Below, piece after piece: positions 33,010 through 42,300 of a stretch of 64,000 nt of DNA. The notes beneath the pieces are model-generated. The model saw nothing but the letters and a program-made list of their open reading frames with translations, made no database searches and was not told the DNA's origin. The number at the start of each line of letters is the position of its first letter. The first letter of the stretch is position 1. The translations under genes were made by a program, and so were the position numbers. This DNA comes from Aquilonibacter sp963820185 (GTDB lineage Bacteria; Vulcanimicrobiota; Vulcanimicrobiia; Vulcanimicrobiales; Vulcanimicrobiaceae), in assembly GCA_963820185.1 (NCBI GenBank), contig CAWFYV010000002.1:434001-498000 (forward strand). The letters are read 5' to 3'.

Positions 33010-33915
33010 ATGCGCACACTGCTTGCCGTTATTTTTTTGGTTATATCATTGCAACAATCTGCATCGGCCCAACCCGACACCTCGCTCGAGGCGCAGCTCC
33101 GCGCCATCGCTGCCGCCTATCCCGGCACCGTCGCGCTCTATGCGACGGATCTCAATAGTGGCAAAGCGGCCGCGCTCAACGCCGAAGCCGTGGTGCCCAC
33201 CGCCTCGGTCATAAAACTGACCGTGCTCTTCGAAGCCCTCAAGCAGATTCAGGATGGACGCAGGCACTGGAACGATCCGCTCACATTGACCAAAGCCAAT
33301 CAAGTGGAGGGGTCGGGCGTGCTCGGGCTCTTTGACGCACCGGCGACACTGACACTCAAGGACGCGCTGACATTGATGATCGTGCTGAGCGACAACACCG
33401 CGACGAACATGGCAATCGATGATCTGGGTCTGCAAAATATTGACGATCGCATTCGCTGGATGGGACTGCAGAACACGTGGCTCTACAAAAAGGTGTTCAT
33501 GGATCCGGTCGCGCCCGTGCCGGCAGATCAGCCGAAGTTCGGACTGGGCAAGACCACCGCACGCGAGATGGCCACCGTCATGCAGCGCTTTGCAACCTGC
33601 GATTTGAATCCGCCGAACGATTCGACACCGTCTTCGGCGAGCGATCGCGCGATCTGCAACGTTGCGCTCGACATCCTCAAGGCGCAGCAAGACCGCGGAG
33701 GCATTCCGCGGTATCTCGACGGGCTCACCGTAGCGAATAAAGGCGGCGCAGTCGACGCCGCGCGCAATGACGTCGGCATCGTCTACGCCAAGAACGGTCC
33801 AATCATCATCTCGGCGTTCCTCTCGACGACGAAAGACGTCAATTGGACGTGGGATAACCCCGGACAACTCATGATCGGCAAACTTTCGAAAGCGATCGTC
33901 GATGCTTGGCAGTAG
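33010..33915 (+). CDS. Class A beta-lactamase-like serine hydrolase lacking Glu166 motif
   Basis: A 301-residue exported protein (signal LLAVIFLVISLQQSASAQ). The fold motifs are SxxK in PTASVIKLTVLF, SDN in LMIVLSDNTATNMA, and KGG (for KTG) in TVANKGGAVDAARND. The omega loop normally carries ExxLN (Glu166), needed for deacylation. Here the equivalent stretch reads WLYKKVFMDPVAP without that Glu. It may be a slow penicillin-binding hydrolase or a peptidase rather than an efficient beta-lactamase. The neighbourhood is rich in wall-related genes. Confidence 0.82.
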   Translation: MRTLLAVIFLVISLQQSASAQPDTSLEAQLRAIAAAYPGTVALYATDLNSGKAAALNAEAVVPTASVIKLTVLFEALKQIQDGRRHWNDPLTLTKANQVEGSGVLGLFDAPATLTLKDALTLMIVLSDNTATNMAIDDLGLQNIDDRIRWMGLQNTWLYKKVFMDPVAPVPADQPKFGLGKTTAREMATVMQRFATCDLNPPNDSTPSSASDRAICNVALDILKAQQDRGGIPRYLDGLTVANKGGAVDAARNDVGIVYAKNGPIIISAFLSTTKDVNWTWDNPGQLMIGKLSKAIVDAWQ

Positions 33916-33924
33916 CCGGGCGAC

Positions 33925-34923
33925 CTAAGAATCCAGCACTTTGACCTGGCCGCGCGGCGCATCGCTCTCGACGTAGCGTGCGCGGCCGGTGTACAACGCG
34001 AGCATCTGTGCCGCAACCAGCCAGGCGAGCGTGTTGAACGCGATCCCGACGACCGGTCCAAGCACCGGCACGTCGCCGAGCTTACCGCCAATGGCGTACC
34101 GCAAGCTGTCGGCGGCAGCGGCCTCGAGCATCGGGCGATTGACGACTTGGCGTGAGACGTCGTCGACGATCGCGATCGACGCGCACGACGCATCGAGCAT
34201 CGCACCGCTGCCGTGACGAAATTCGCCGGCTGAAAATCCCTCGGCATGGATATAGCTTGCCTCTTTGAGTTTCAGCGCAAACTCGTGCGCGATTGGCAAT
34301 CCGTAGCCGGTGCCGAAGATCAACACGCTCTGCCGGCTCGCGATCCGCTGCGCTGCGGTGCGCACCGCTTCGACGCCATCCCCATCGAGCCACGAGCGGA
34401 CATCGTTCGCGGTTTCGATCAGCGTATGTGCGTTGCGCTGGTGCGGCTGACCCACAACACCGGCAGCCCACAGCAGGATCGCTGCGGTCGCGGTAACACT
34501 CTTGCTTGCCGGCACGGCGGCCTCAGGTCCCGCGCCGACGTCGATCGTCAGCGACGCGCGCTCGGCGAGCGGCGACTTCGGCGAATTGGTCAGCGCGATA
34601 AGCAGCTTGGGGTTGAGCACATCGAGCGCGTGCAGCAAATCTTCCGATTGCCCGCTCTGCGAGACCGCAATCGTTGCAGAACCCGAGTAAGCAACGTGGT
34701 CGAGCGTTGCTTCCGTTGCCGCCAGCGCATGCGCGCGAATCGCACGACGCCGCAGTGCCAACGCGCCGAGGTGGGCCATAAAGAGCGAGCTGCCGCTACC
34801 AAGCAGGATGATATCCCTTCCGTCGATCGCGTTGGCGAGGGCATCGGCCTTGTCAGATCCCGCGAGTGCCGTCCAGACATCAGGTTGCTCGCGAATCTCT
34901 CGTTCGAAATGTGCGCCTAACAT
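33925..34923 (-). CDS. Double-SIS-domain amino-sugar phosphate isomerase/deaminase-like protein
   Basis: A 332-residue cytoplasmic protein with two SIS domains, as in the C-terminal half of GlmS, AgaS or FrlB. SIS1 contains IILLGSGSSLFMAHLGALAL and TIAVSQSGQSEDLLHALDVL. SIS2 contains VLIFGTGYGLPIAHEFALKL followed by KEASYIHAEGFSAGEFRHG. There is no glutaminase domain, so it is not full GlmS. It probably isomerises or deaminates a hexosamine phosphate, perhaps from wall recycling. It is divergent from the oligopeptide-binding lipoprotein gene. Confidence 0.85.
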   Translation of the reverse strand: MLGAHFEREIREQPDVWTALAGSDKADALANAIDGRDIILLGSGSSLFMAHLGALALRRRAIRAHALAATEATLDHVAYSGSATIAVSQSGQSEDLLHALDVLNPKLLIALTNSPKSPLAERASLTIDVGAGPEAAVPASKSVTATAAILLWAAGVVGQPHQRNAHTLIETANDVRSWLDGDGVEAVRTAAQRIASRQSVLIFGTGYGLPIAHEFALKLKEASYIHAEGFSAGEFRHGSGAMLDASCASIAIVDDVSRQVVNRPMLEAAAADSLRYAIGGKLGDVPVLGPVVGIAFNTLAWLVAAQMLALYTGRARYVESDAPRGQVKVLDS

Positions 34924-34982
34924 CAGGCCGTTGAATTCGCTGCGCGCATGGTGAGACCGCCAAGGATGTAGAAAAGAGGAGC

Positions 34983-36599
34983 ATGGCTTTGCAACGTGCC
35001 GCTATTTGCTTGCTCTTGGCTGTCCTGTGTGCATGCACGAAAACCGACACACCGACAAGCGGCGGACCGAATCCCTGGACGATTCCAGGCGTGCTCCGGA
35101 TCGGCGATCGCGAAGAACCCGATAACTTGAACCTCTTTTTTGGCCACACGCTTGCCACCGGAGAGATCGACTGTCTGCTCTTTTCGTTCATCCTGCGTAG
35201 CGACGCTGACGGCAATCTCTTTCCGGACTTAGCAACGGTTGTGCCAACGCAGCAAAACGGCGGCATCAGCCACGACGGCAAGACGGTCACGATCCATCTG
35301 CGTCACGGCGTGACCTGGTCGGACGGCGCGCCGCTGACCGCTGCGGATTGGCTCTTCACCTATCATGCGGTACTGAATCCGGCCAACAACACCAAAACGA
35401 ACTACGGCTGGAGCGAGATCGCCTCGGCAAACGCGCCCGATCCCTACACCATCGTCATGCATCTCAAGAAGCCCACGGTTGAAGCGCTCGAGATCCTGAC
35501 GATGGGCGGCGATGCCTACCCGCCGCTTCCCGCGCACCTCTTAGCAAAGCTCCCCGACATCAATCGCGCAGCGTTCAACAGTGCACCTATCTCGAGCGGC
35601 CCATTCATCTTGCAGCGCTGGGATCGTGGCGATTCGCTCACCTTCGTTGCGAATCCGCGCTACTTCCGCGGACCACCGAAGCTCAGCAAGATCGTCTGGA
35701 AGATCATTCCGAATCCGACCACGCTGCTTAACGCATTACACGCGCATCAGGTCGACCTCTATCCTTCGGTGAGCGAAGACAACCTCGATCAATTGCATAC
35801 GATCTCCGGGATCGTCGTGACCAAGCGTCTCGTCGCGTGGTGGCAGCACCTCAACATCAACACGAGTCGTCCCGCACTTGCCGATCCGCACGTGCGCGCG
35901 GCGATCGCCGAGGGCGTCGATTGGAAGCGCATCGTCGACACCGTCTACCACGGCAGCGGTGCGCTCGCCGTCTCGGATATCTTTCCGCAATCGTGGGCTG
36001 CACCGAATCTGCCGCCGTACCGCTACGATCCGGTCGACGCGCGGCGGCGACTCGCGCTAGGCGGCTGGCGCATGGGTGACGACGGCGTCATGCACAAAGG
36101 CCCGCTCGCATTACATCTCTCGCTCGCAGCCGTGACTGACAGCGATGTCAACAACCGCGCCGAGTTGCTCATCCAGTCGATGCTGCAACAGGTCGGCATC
36201 GGCATCGAGGTCCACAACTACCCGGCGAACCTGCTCTTTGCCCAGAACGGCCCGATCTATACGGGCAAGTACGATCTGGAATGGTCGCAAGCGATCAACG
36301 GCGCCGATCCCGACGATTCGGGCTCATGGAATTCGCACTTCATTCCGCCGCACGGCGCGGACACGAGTTGGCTGCGTGACCCGATCGTCGATCGAACCAG
36401 CGAAGCCGCGGCGAGCACGTTCGACCAAGCGCAGCGCAAGGCGTTCTATCAACAGGAAGCCGCGCGGATCAGGCAGTTGAATCCCTCGATCTTCGCCTTC
36501 TGGCACGAAAGTTATTATGCGTACAACAACGATTTGAAGAACTTCAAACCCGCGGCCTTTATCGCCGACGAGTGGAATGCGTGGGAATGGCAGATTTAG
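34983..36599 (+). CDS. Oligopeptide-binding lipoprotein (ABC solute-binding family 5), copy 1
   Basis: A 538-residue lipoprotein with lipobox LLLAVLCAC. The SBP family 5 architecture includes GVLRIGDREEPDNLNLFFGH, ITIHLRHGVTWSDGAPLTAA and WLFTYHAVLNPANN. It is preceded by AAGAGGAG. It is closely similar to the second SBP at 42288, sharing GVTWSD.APLTAADWLFTYHA and DRTS.AAA.TFDQA. No permease or ATPase genes adjoin either copy, so it must borrow transport subunits, as MppA does with Opp. It overlaps the amidase gene. Confidence 0.92.
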   Translation: MALQRAAICLLLAVLCACTKTDTPTSGGPNPWTIPGVLRIGDREEPDNLNLFFGHTLATGEIDCLLFSFILRSDADGNLFPDLATVVPTQQNGGISHDGKTVTIHLRHGVTWSDGAPLTAADWLFTYHAVLNPANNTKTNYGWSEIASANAPDPYTIVMHLKKPTVEALEILTMGGDAYPPLPAHLLAKLPDINRAAFNSAPISSGPFILQRWDRGDSLTFVANPRYFRGPPKLSKIVWKIIPNPTTLLNALHAHQVDLYPSVSEDNLDQLHTISGIVVTKRLVAWWQHLNINTSRPALADPHVRAAIAEGVDWKRIVDTVYHGSGALAVSDIFPQSWAAPNLPPYRYDPVDARRRLALGGWRMGDDGVMHKGPLALHLSLAAVTDSDVNNRAELLIQSMLQQVGIGIEVHNYPANLLFAQNGPIYTGKYDLEWSQAINGADPDDSGSWNSHFIPPHGADTSWLRDPIVDRTSEAAASTFDQAQRKAFYQQEAARIRQLNPSIFAFWHESYYAYNNDLKNFKPAAFIADEWNAWEWQI

Positions 36600-37174
36600 A
36601 CTCCAATCGAATCGAAAGCTATCCGCATTGGCCGCTGCACGCATGGCGGCCCGATACCCCGGGACCGATCACTCACATCTATACCCACTGGTCGGCCCAT
36701 GACTACGCGTCGGTGTTTCCCGCATATCACTTCTGCATCGTGCTAGCGCCGAGCGCCATCCTGGTGGTCAACACCCACGACGTGCGTGAAAACATGCGAG
36801 CCGTCCACGAAGAGCCCGGGTTGCCGTACGCGCAGCACACGCGCGGCCGCAATTCCTTTGCGCTCGGCATCTCCGTGATGGCGATGGAAGGCGCGCGACC
36901 GGATGATTTCGGCGCGTGTCCGCTCACCGAAGCATTGATCGAGGGCTTGTGCACCGTTGGCGCGCGTCTCGCGGCCTTCTATGGTGTGCCGATCGACGCC
37001 GACCACATCATGTCGCACGCGGAAGCGGCCGCACGTGAAGGCTATTTCGGTACCGGCGACCATCAGCGTTGGGACATTGCGCGCTTAGTCGCGAGCGACA
37101 AGCCGCTGACCGAGCAAGACGCGCTCGAGATAGGCGAAGAGCTGCGCGCACGGATGCGCGCAGCTCTGGATTGA
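36587..37174 (+). CDS. N-acetylmuramoyl-L-alanine amidase/PGRP-like protein (amidase_2 fold)
   Basis: A 195-residue protein. Probable zinc ligands are His in ITHIYTHWSAHDYAS, His in ADHIMSHAEAAAREGYFG and Asp in TGDHQRWDIARL, the H..H..D pattern of amidase_2 enzymes. Other features are YHFCIVLAPSAILVVNTHD and RGRNSFALGISVMAMEG. No signal peptide is seen, so it may act in the cytoplasm on imported muropeptides like AmpD. ATG 36587 overlaps the SBP gene by 13 bp; GTG 36572 is an alternative start. Confidence 0.78.
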   Translation: MADLDSNRIESYPHWPLHAWRPDTPGPITHIYTHWSAHDYASVFPAYHFCIVLAPSAILVVNTHDVRENMRAVHEEPGLPYAQHTRGRNSFALGISVMAMEGARPDDFGACPLTEALIEGLCTVGARLAAFYGVPIDADHIMSHAEAAAREGYFGTGDHQRWDIARLVASDKPLTEQDALEIGEELRARMRAALD

Positions 37175-37199
37175 CCCACCGCCTTGAGGCGTCGACGCT

Positions 37200-40034
37200 C
37201 TAGAACTTCTTGGATATGAAGAACATGAACCACTGACCGGTTACTGCGCCGCTCGCGTAGCTGTATTGCCCGGGAAGTGCACCGGGTTGGCTGCCGCCGC
37301 CCAGCGGCCAGAGCGGCCCGCAGCCGACACCAAGCGACGGTGTATGCCCGAGCTGATTAGCCACACACGGCGTAACCGGATTGAGGTTGTTCAGGATGTT
37401 CGTTCCCTGGACACCGATCGTGATGTCCTTGTTCGGCCCGATGCGCAGGGCGACCGTGCCGTCGAGGATCCCATATCCATTGGTCTGATGCAGGATCTCC
37501 GAGACCGTACCGTGCGACGTGCTCGTCGATCCGCTGTAGTAGAACGACGGACCTTGTTGATACCACATCGGGTAGAAGCTCAGGTCGTTCACGTGGATAT
37601 CCATCGTCAGCGTACCACTGAGCAACGGATCGTATTGTGAGCGCACGCGGATACCTTGCGAGACTGCGGACGGCGGCAGCGGCGTGATACCGAACGGCGT
37701 GAGCAGCGACGTGAGTGAGTTCGTCCAGAAGTTGTCGTACGTCCCGGTGAGCCAGTAGGAGACGCCGACTTTATGCGTATCGGTGTGGTACAGGCCAAGT
37801 TCCGCGCCGAAGCTTTGCCGCATGCCGCCGTTGTAAGGCACGGCGGGTCCGGTCGCAACGCAATTCTGCGTCGTCGGACTGGTCGGCGTACACGTATACG
37901 GCGTGTAGTTTTCGTAGAGGTTGGTCGTTTTGTAGTAGTATGGCCCGAATTTGAACGAGGTGCTCGGATTGAGTTGATGCTCCCACACGAGATTCGTGCT
38001 GTGGTAGATCGTTGGATCGGGTTGGAATCCGCAGCCATTGCCCGAGGTTGGGCCGCAATACGGCGTGCTCGCGGGGAAGCCGTTGAGCGCGCTCGACGGA
38101 ATGTTCCGGTAGACGTACGACGTGCCGGCGAAGGTATTCGTGTCGGTGTAGGAACCGATGAACACGTCACGCGAGCCAGCCTGGTAGTTCAGCGAGAACG
38201 TTGGATTCCATACACCGACCGATGTCCCGCCGTTGGGATAATCGTAGTACATTCGCTGGTACTTGAGGCCCGGCGAGAAGCGCCACTTGTGCATCGTGAA
38301 CTCACCTTGCACGTACGCTGCCGGAACATGGCTTGGGAACGTCGACGTGTAGTTGACGCCCGGCCACGACCCGTCGGGATTGAAGAACGTCGTGTAGTAC
38401 ACCGCATCGACATTGTTGTCATATTCTTGCTGCAGCCCCGCTTGGATCTCCGTATTCTCGCTGATATCGTTGGTATAGTCCAGCGACGCGAGGTACATGT
38501 TTGAACGCCGATCTTGGTAGTAGCCGGTGCTCAGCCAATTGGATTCTTGCGCACAGATCTTGTTGTTCGAGGATGCCAGTATCGGTGTCCCCGGTTTATA
38601 CGGCAGCGCCGGACACCCCGGAACGGAAAAGTCTGGCGAGTTTTCGATGTACGGAATGTTCGCATCGACGATCGGTTGATCGAAGATGTACTGATTGAAA
38701 TTCTCGGCGAGGCGCAGGGCGAAGAACGAGTGGTCGTTGATGATGTGGTTCCACTGGATCTTCCCGATGCCGGAGTAGTGGTGCCAGATGTTGCCGCCGC
38801 CCACTTGCGTGTTGGCCGTGCCGAAGGCTAAACCCACGGGACAGGATTGCCCGTTGGGCGCAACGCCGCCGATGCCCCCGGTCCACGTCGAGCCGGCGCC
38901 TTTTTGAATCGGGTTTGCAGCGGCGCCGGCGCACGGTACCGCGGTGAGCGGTACGGGCTCACCCGGTTGACGCTGGAATCCGTACGAGTAGATGAAATCG
39001 CCGAGGCCGTTTTGGATCAGGAACTGGAAGTCGTTTTTGTTGTCAGGCTTGTAATGGAAGTTGCCGATGAGGTCGCTGGTCTTGACCGGGCCCGGGCCAT
39101 TGTCTTGTTCGACAACTTCCGCCGGATAGAACTGCCCACTATCATACGCGTTCATCGCGTTGGTGATATCAGCCGAAAGGTACCACGACCATTTCCGGTT
39201 TGGCGTAGCGCCGCCATATTCGAATGTCTCATACGCGTTGCGATACGTCGGTGATCCGGCAACGCTAAGCACAGCGGTGTCGGGGTATGTCCCGGTCTTG
39301 ACGACGGTGTTGATGATGCCGAGGCCGCTCGACGACTGCGACGCGCTCAAACCGCCGGTATAGACTTCGATATTGTTGATACCGACGTTCGAGAGGTTCG
39401 TGGTGAACAACCCAGTGATGCGCTCGTTGATCGGAATACCGTCGAATTCGTAAGCAATATCCGACACGTCGCCGCCGTGAATACGCGGCTGCGCCGGGAA
39501 TCCGCTACCAGTGACGCCCGGAATCGCGGCGATGTATTGATAGAGCGTTTTGTGCAAATTGTTTCCGAGCGAAATCGCGTTGAGCTGCGCACCGGAAACG
39601 TTGTACGAATCTTCCGTCTGGTCGGACTTGACGAGCGAACCTTCCTTTGACGTTACGGTGGCGATCGTCTTGAGCGATTTGGAAAGCTTGAAATCCTGAC
39701 GATTGGTTTCGTCTTGAAACACCGTGATGCCGGGCAGGCTGACCGCATTATATCCGGTCGCGTTGACCGAAACCGAATATGTATCTGCACTAAGGGCCTG
39801 CAGCACGTAAAAGCCCTTGGCGTCGGTCGTCGTTGCGCGATGGTCGGTCGGCGAATTGGCGACGACCTGCGCGCCGGCCACCGGTGCGCCGGTGGTCGCA
39901 TCGACGACGGTGCCGTCGATCTGCCCGGTCGTGCCGGCCAACGCCGGCGGCGCGAGCCCAACGATCAAGATGCAGACCATCGCGAGCGCTACTGCGAACC
40001 GCGCTAAGCGCGTGAGATGAAGCGTCAACCGCAT
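37200..40034 (-). CDS. TonB-dependent outer-membrane receptor with carboxypeptidase-regulatory-like domain
   Basis: A 944-residue protein. ATG 40034 is chosen because AAAGGAG lies 5 bp upstream; an earlier in-frame ATG at 40109 has none. A signal peptide (VALAMVCILIVGLAPPALAG) is followed by a CarboxypepD_reg-like domain (GTVVDATTGAPVAGAQVVA, GFYVLQALSADTYSVSV). Next come a plug (PRIHGGDVSDIAYEFDGIPI) and a beta-barrel of alternating strands ending in the terminal Phe typical of BAM substrates (FMFFISKKF). The substrate is unknown; it may import wall or peptide fragments. Confidence 0.92.
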   Translation of the reverse strand: MRLTLHLTRLARFAVALAMVCILIVGLAPPALAGTTGQIDGTVVDATTGAPVAGAQVVANSPTDHRATTTDAKGFYVLQALSADTYSVSVNATGYNAVSLPGITVFQDETNRQDFKLSKSLKTIATVTSKEGSLVKSDQTEDSYNVSGAQLNAISLGNNLHKTLYQYIAAIPGVTGSGFPAQPRIHGGDVSDIAYEFDGIPINERITGLFTTNLSNVGINNIEVYTGGLSASQSSSGLGIINTVVKTGTYPDTAVLSVAGSPTYRNAYETFEYGGATPNRKWSWYLSADITNAMNAYDSGQFYPAEVVEQDNGPGPVKTSDLIGNFHYKPDNKNDFQFLIQNGLGDFIYSYGFQRQPGEPVPLTAVPCAGAAANPIQKGAGSTWTGGIGGVAPNGQSCPVGLAFGTANTQVGGGNIWHHYSGIGKIQWNHIINDHSFFALRLAENFNQYIFDQPIVDANIPYIENSPDFSVPGCPALPYKPGTPILASSNNKICAQESNWLSTGYYQDRRSNMYLASLDYTNDISENTEIQAGLQQEYDNNVDAVYYTTFFNPDGSWPGVNYTSTFPSHVPAAYVQGEFTMHKWRFSPGLKYQRMYYDYPNGGTSVGVWNPTFSLNYQAGSRDVFIGSYTDTNTFAGTSYVYRNIPSSALNGFPASTPYCGPTSGNGCGFQPDPTIYHSTNLVWEHQLNPSTSFKFGPYYYKTTNLYENYTPYTCTPTSPTTQNCVATGPAVPYNGGMRQSFGAELGLYHTDTHKVGVSYWLTGTYDNFWTNSLTSLLTPFGITPLPPSAVSQGIRVRSQYDPLLSGTLTMDIHVNDLSFYPMWYQQGPSFYYSGSTSTSHGTVSEILHQTNGYGILDGTVALRIGPNKDITIGVQGTNILNNLNPVTPCVANQLGHTPSLGVGCGPLWPLGGGSQPGALPGQYSYASGAVTGQWFMFFISKKF

Positions 40035-40228
40035 CAAAGCTCCTTTATTAAGACGAAAGCGGCCCCCCGAGAAAAAGAAAAGTGACCGACGCAGGACGCG
40101 TTCGTTCACTCTTAAGGCGGCTTAATGCGCGAAAGCCCGGCCTAGTCCTTCGCATCTAAAAAATTTCGGGTACCAAGCGTGCTTGCCGTTCCGAGGATCG
40201 CGCGGCGCCGCCCAGAATCGGCGCCACT
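40035..40228. other. Intergenic region between divergent TonB receptor and epimerase genes
   Basis: The 194 bp contain the RBS of the receptor gene, an A-rich run (GAGAAAAAGAAAAG) near 40070-40082 and the small inverted repeat TTAAG-GCGG-CTTAA at 40112-40125. The AT-rich CTAAAAAATTTCG lies near 40157-40169. Divergent promoters probably lie here, but no convincing -35/-10 pair was found. Confidence 0.3.
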
Positions 40229-41245
40229 GTGGCTCTCTCGCTCTCGATCGCGCCGCTTGATCTACCACTCAAATACCCGTTTAGAATTGCCCGCAGTGAA
40301 GAGACCGCGGCACATACACTGCTCTTTCGCTTGCACGACGGCGAGCTTGAAGGGCTGGGCGAGGCGACACCGATCGAACGCTATCACGAATCGCCCGAGA
40401 GCGTCGCGTACTACTTCGCCAATCACGAGCTGCTCTCGCAGGATCCGTTTGCGCTCGAGACGCTAATCGACCCGCGTATTCCGCCCGCCGCGCGAGCCGG
40501 ACTCGACCTCGCGTTGCACGACCTCTTGGGCAAACGCTTGGGCGTGCCGCTCTACAAATTGCTCGGCCTCGATCCCGCGCGCACACCTTACACATCATTC
40601 ACGATAGGGATCAGTGCTCCCGAGATGGTGCAGCGCAAACTCGAAGAGATCGGCGACCATCCTGTGCTCAAGGTGAAACTCGGGTTGGGGACGGCACGCG
40701 AACAGATCGAGACGATCGAGACGATTCGTCATAGTTACACGGGCACGATCCGCATCGATGCAAATGAGGGCTGGACCGTCGATCGCGCGATTCACATCTT
40801 GAACGAACTTACACGCTATGAGATCGAATTCTGCGAACAGCCGATTCCAGCCGGATCGCCGCAGGGTTTGCGCGCGATTCGTGAACGCACGCGCATTCCT
40901 ATCGTGACCGATGAAGACTCGCTCGATGCGCGCGACCTGCCGGCGCTGCTCGGATGCGTCGACGGCGTGAACGTGAAGCTCGCCAAGACCGGTGGCATTC
41001 GCGGCGCCCTCGGGATGATCAACACGGCACGCGCGCTTGGGTTCAAGGTTATGCTCGGGTGCATGGTAGAGAGCGCGATTGCCGCGACCGCTGCCGCGCA
41101 GATTTCGCCGCTGGTCGATTGGGCCGACATCGACGGCCCGTTCCTCACCAAGGACGATCCCTTTATCGGCGTGCAGTACGAACGCGGCAAGATCGTGCTT
41201 CCAAATCGGCCCGGTCTCGGCGTGCGCGAGCGGCGCGCGGCGTGA
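40229..41245 (+). CDS. Dipeptide epimerase (enolase superfamily; L-Ala-D/L-Glu epimerase-like or N-acetyl-D-Glu racemase)
   Basis: A 338-residue muconate-lactonizing-type enolase member. Catalytic pieces are KVKLGLG (KxK general base), RIDANEGW (first metal Asp), FCEQPIPAGSP (second Glu), IVTDEDSLDARD (third Asp) and VKLAKTGGI (opposite base). A DxD in WADIDGPFLTKDDPF matches the ammonium-binding motif of Ala-Glu epimerases. The start is GTG. The stop overlaps the DUF1611 gene (GTGA). In E. coli the homologue processes murein dipeptides. In DgcA-type systems the enzyme racemises N-acetyl-D-glutamate. Sequence alone does not settle which. Confidence 0.88.
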   Translation: MALSLSIAPLDLPLKYPFRIARSEETAAHTLLFRLHDGELEGLGEATPIERYHESPESVAYYFANHELLSQDPFALETLIDPRIPPAARAGLDLALHDLLGKRLGVPLYKLLGLDPARTPYTSFTIGISAPEMVQRKLEEIGDHPVLKVKLGLGTAREQIETIETIRHSYTGTIRIDANEGWTVDRAIHILNELTRYEIEFCEQPIPAGSPQGLRAIRERTRIPIVTDEDSLDARDLPALLGCVDGVNVKLAKTGGIRGALGMINTARALGFKVMLGCMVESAIAATAAAQISPLVDWADIDGPFLTKDDPFIGVQYERGKIVLPNRPGLGVRERRAA

Positions 41246-42300
41246 AACGCCGCTACGTTGTCCTCGCTCCCGGGTACTTTGCACACGATGCTAAAACGGC
41301 GCACGGCGTCATTGCGTACGGCAGCGACGAAACGGTTGCAGTCATCGATCCGACGAACGCGGGCAAGCGCGTGCGCGATGCCGTGGCTTATCTCAAAAGC
41401 GATGCACCGATCGTTTCGAGCGTTGCCGAAGCACTGCAGTATGCCCCCACGTCGCTACTCATCGGCACCGCGCCAATCGGAGGCGGCCTTCCCGCCGCAT
41501 GGCGCGCCGAGATTCTCGCCGCAATCGCTGCAAAGCTCGAGATCGTCAGCGGTCTGCACGATCAACTCGGCGATGACACGGAATTCAAACTTGCGGCGCA
41601 ACGCGCCGGGACGACGATTTGGGACGTGCGCGAACCACCGGCGGTGCCGCTCTTTTCGGGGGCCGTGTATAAGGTCGCCGCGCCGACACTTCTGCTCGTC
41701 GGTAACGACTGTGCTGTCGGCAAGATGACGGTTGCACTCGAACTCTGCCGCGCCGCCGAACGCGCGGGCACGCGCGCTACGTTTGTTCCGACCGGACAGA
41801 CCGGCATCATGATCGCCGGCTGGGGCATCTCGGTCGATCGCGTGATCTCCGACTTCGCTCCGGGCGCCGCCGAGACGCTCGTGCTCTATGCGGCGCAATC
41901 GAATCCGGATCTGATTGTCGTCGAAGGACAAGGGGCGATCAACCATCCTGCGTATGCGCCGGTTACGCTCGCGTTGATGTACGGAGCGGCGCCCGATACG
42001 CTCGTCCTTGTCGTCGATCCGGTGCGCGATCGGGTGAGCGGCTTCAACACCCCGACGCTGCGTTATCGTGAATTGATTCGCTTGCATGAGGCGCTGCTCG
42101 CAACCGTTAAACCCGCACGCACGGTCGGCATCGCGCTCAACACGCGCTTGCTCGACGACGCGCAGGCGCGCGATGCAATCGAACGCGCTCGAAGCGAAAC
42201 GGGGTTGCCGGCCGACGACATCGTGCGCTACGGACCAGACGCACTGTACGCGGCCATCGCGCCGGCGCTCAAGACGAAAGGACAGCCGTGCGGCGTTTAA
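41242..42300 (+). CDS. DUF1611 P-loop protein (DgcN-like, possible D-glutamate N-acetyltransferase)
   Basis: A 352-residue protein. The N-terminal Rossmann-like part is VLAPGYFAHDAKTAHGVIAY. The C-terminal P-loop is LLVGNDCAVGKMTVALELCR. Other features are FVPTGQTGIMIAGWGISVDR and LIVVEGQGAINHPAYAPV. GTG 41242 overlaps the epimerase stop. Members of DUF1611 have been described as D-glutamate N-acetyltransferases (DgcN) acting with an enolase-type N-acetyl-D-glutamate racemase (DgcA). The overlapping gene pair here fits that pathway. The assignment rests on recalled literature and context. Confidence 0.82.
   Translation: MKRRYVVLAPGYFAHDAKTAHGVIAYGSDETVAVIDPTNAGKRVRDAVAYLKSDAPIVSSVAEALQYAPTSLLIGTAPIGGGLPAAWRAEILAAIAAKLEIVSGLHDQLGDDTEFKLAAQRAGTTIWDVREPPAVPLFSGAVYKVAAPTLLLVGNDCAVGKMTVALELCRAAERAGTRATFVPTGQTGIMIAGWGISVDRVISDFAPGAAETLVLYAAQSNPDLIVVEGQGAINHPAYAPVTLALMYGAAPDTLVLVVDPVRDRVSGFNTPTLRYRELIRLHEALLATVKPARTVGIALNTRLLDDAQARDAIERARSETGLPADDIVRYGPDALYAAIAPALKTKGQPCGV

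Noticed and set aside
37175..37199. Terminator hairpin CGCC-TTGA-GGCG between the convergent amidase and TonB genes
   Set aside because: Stem of only four pairs and no T-run on either strand.
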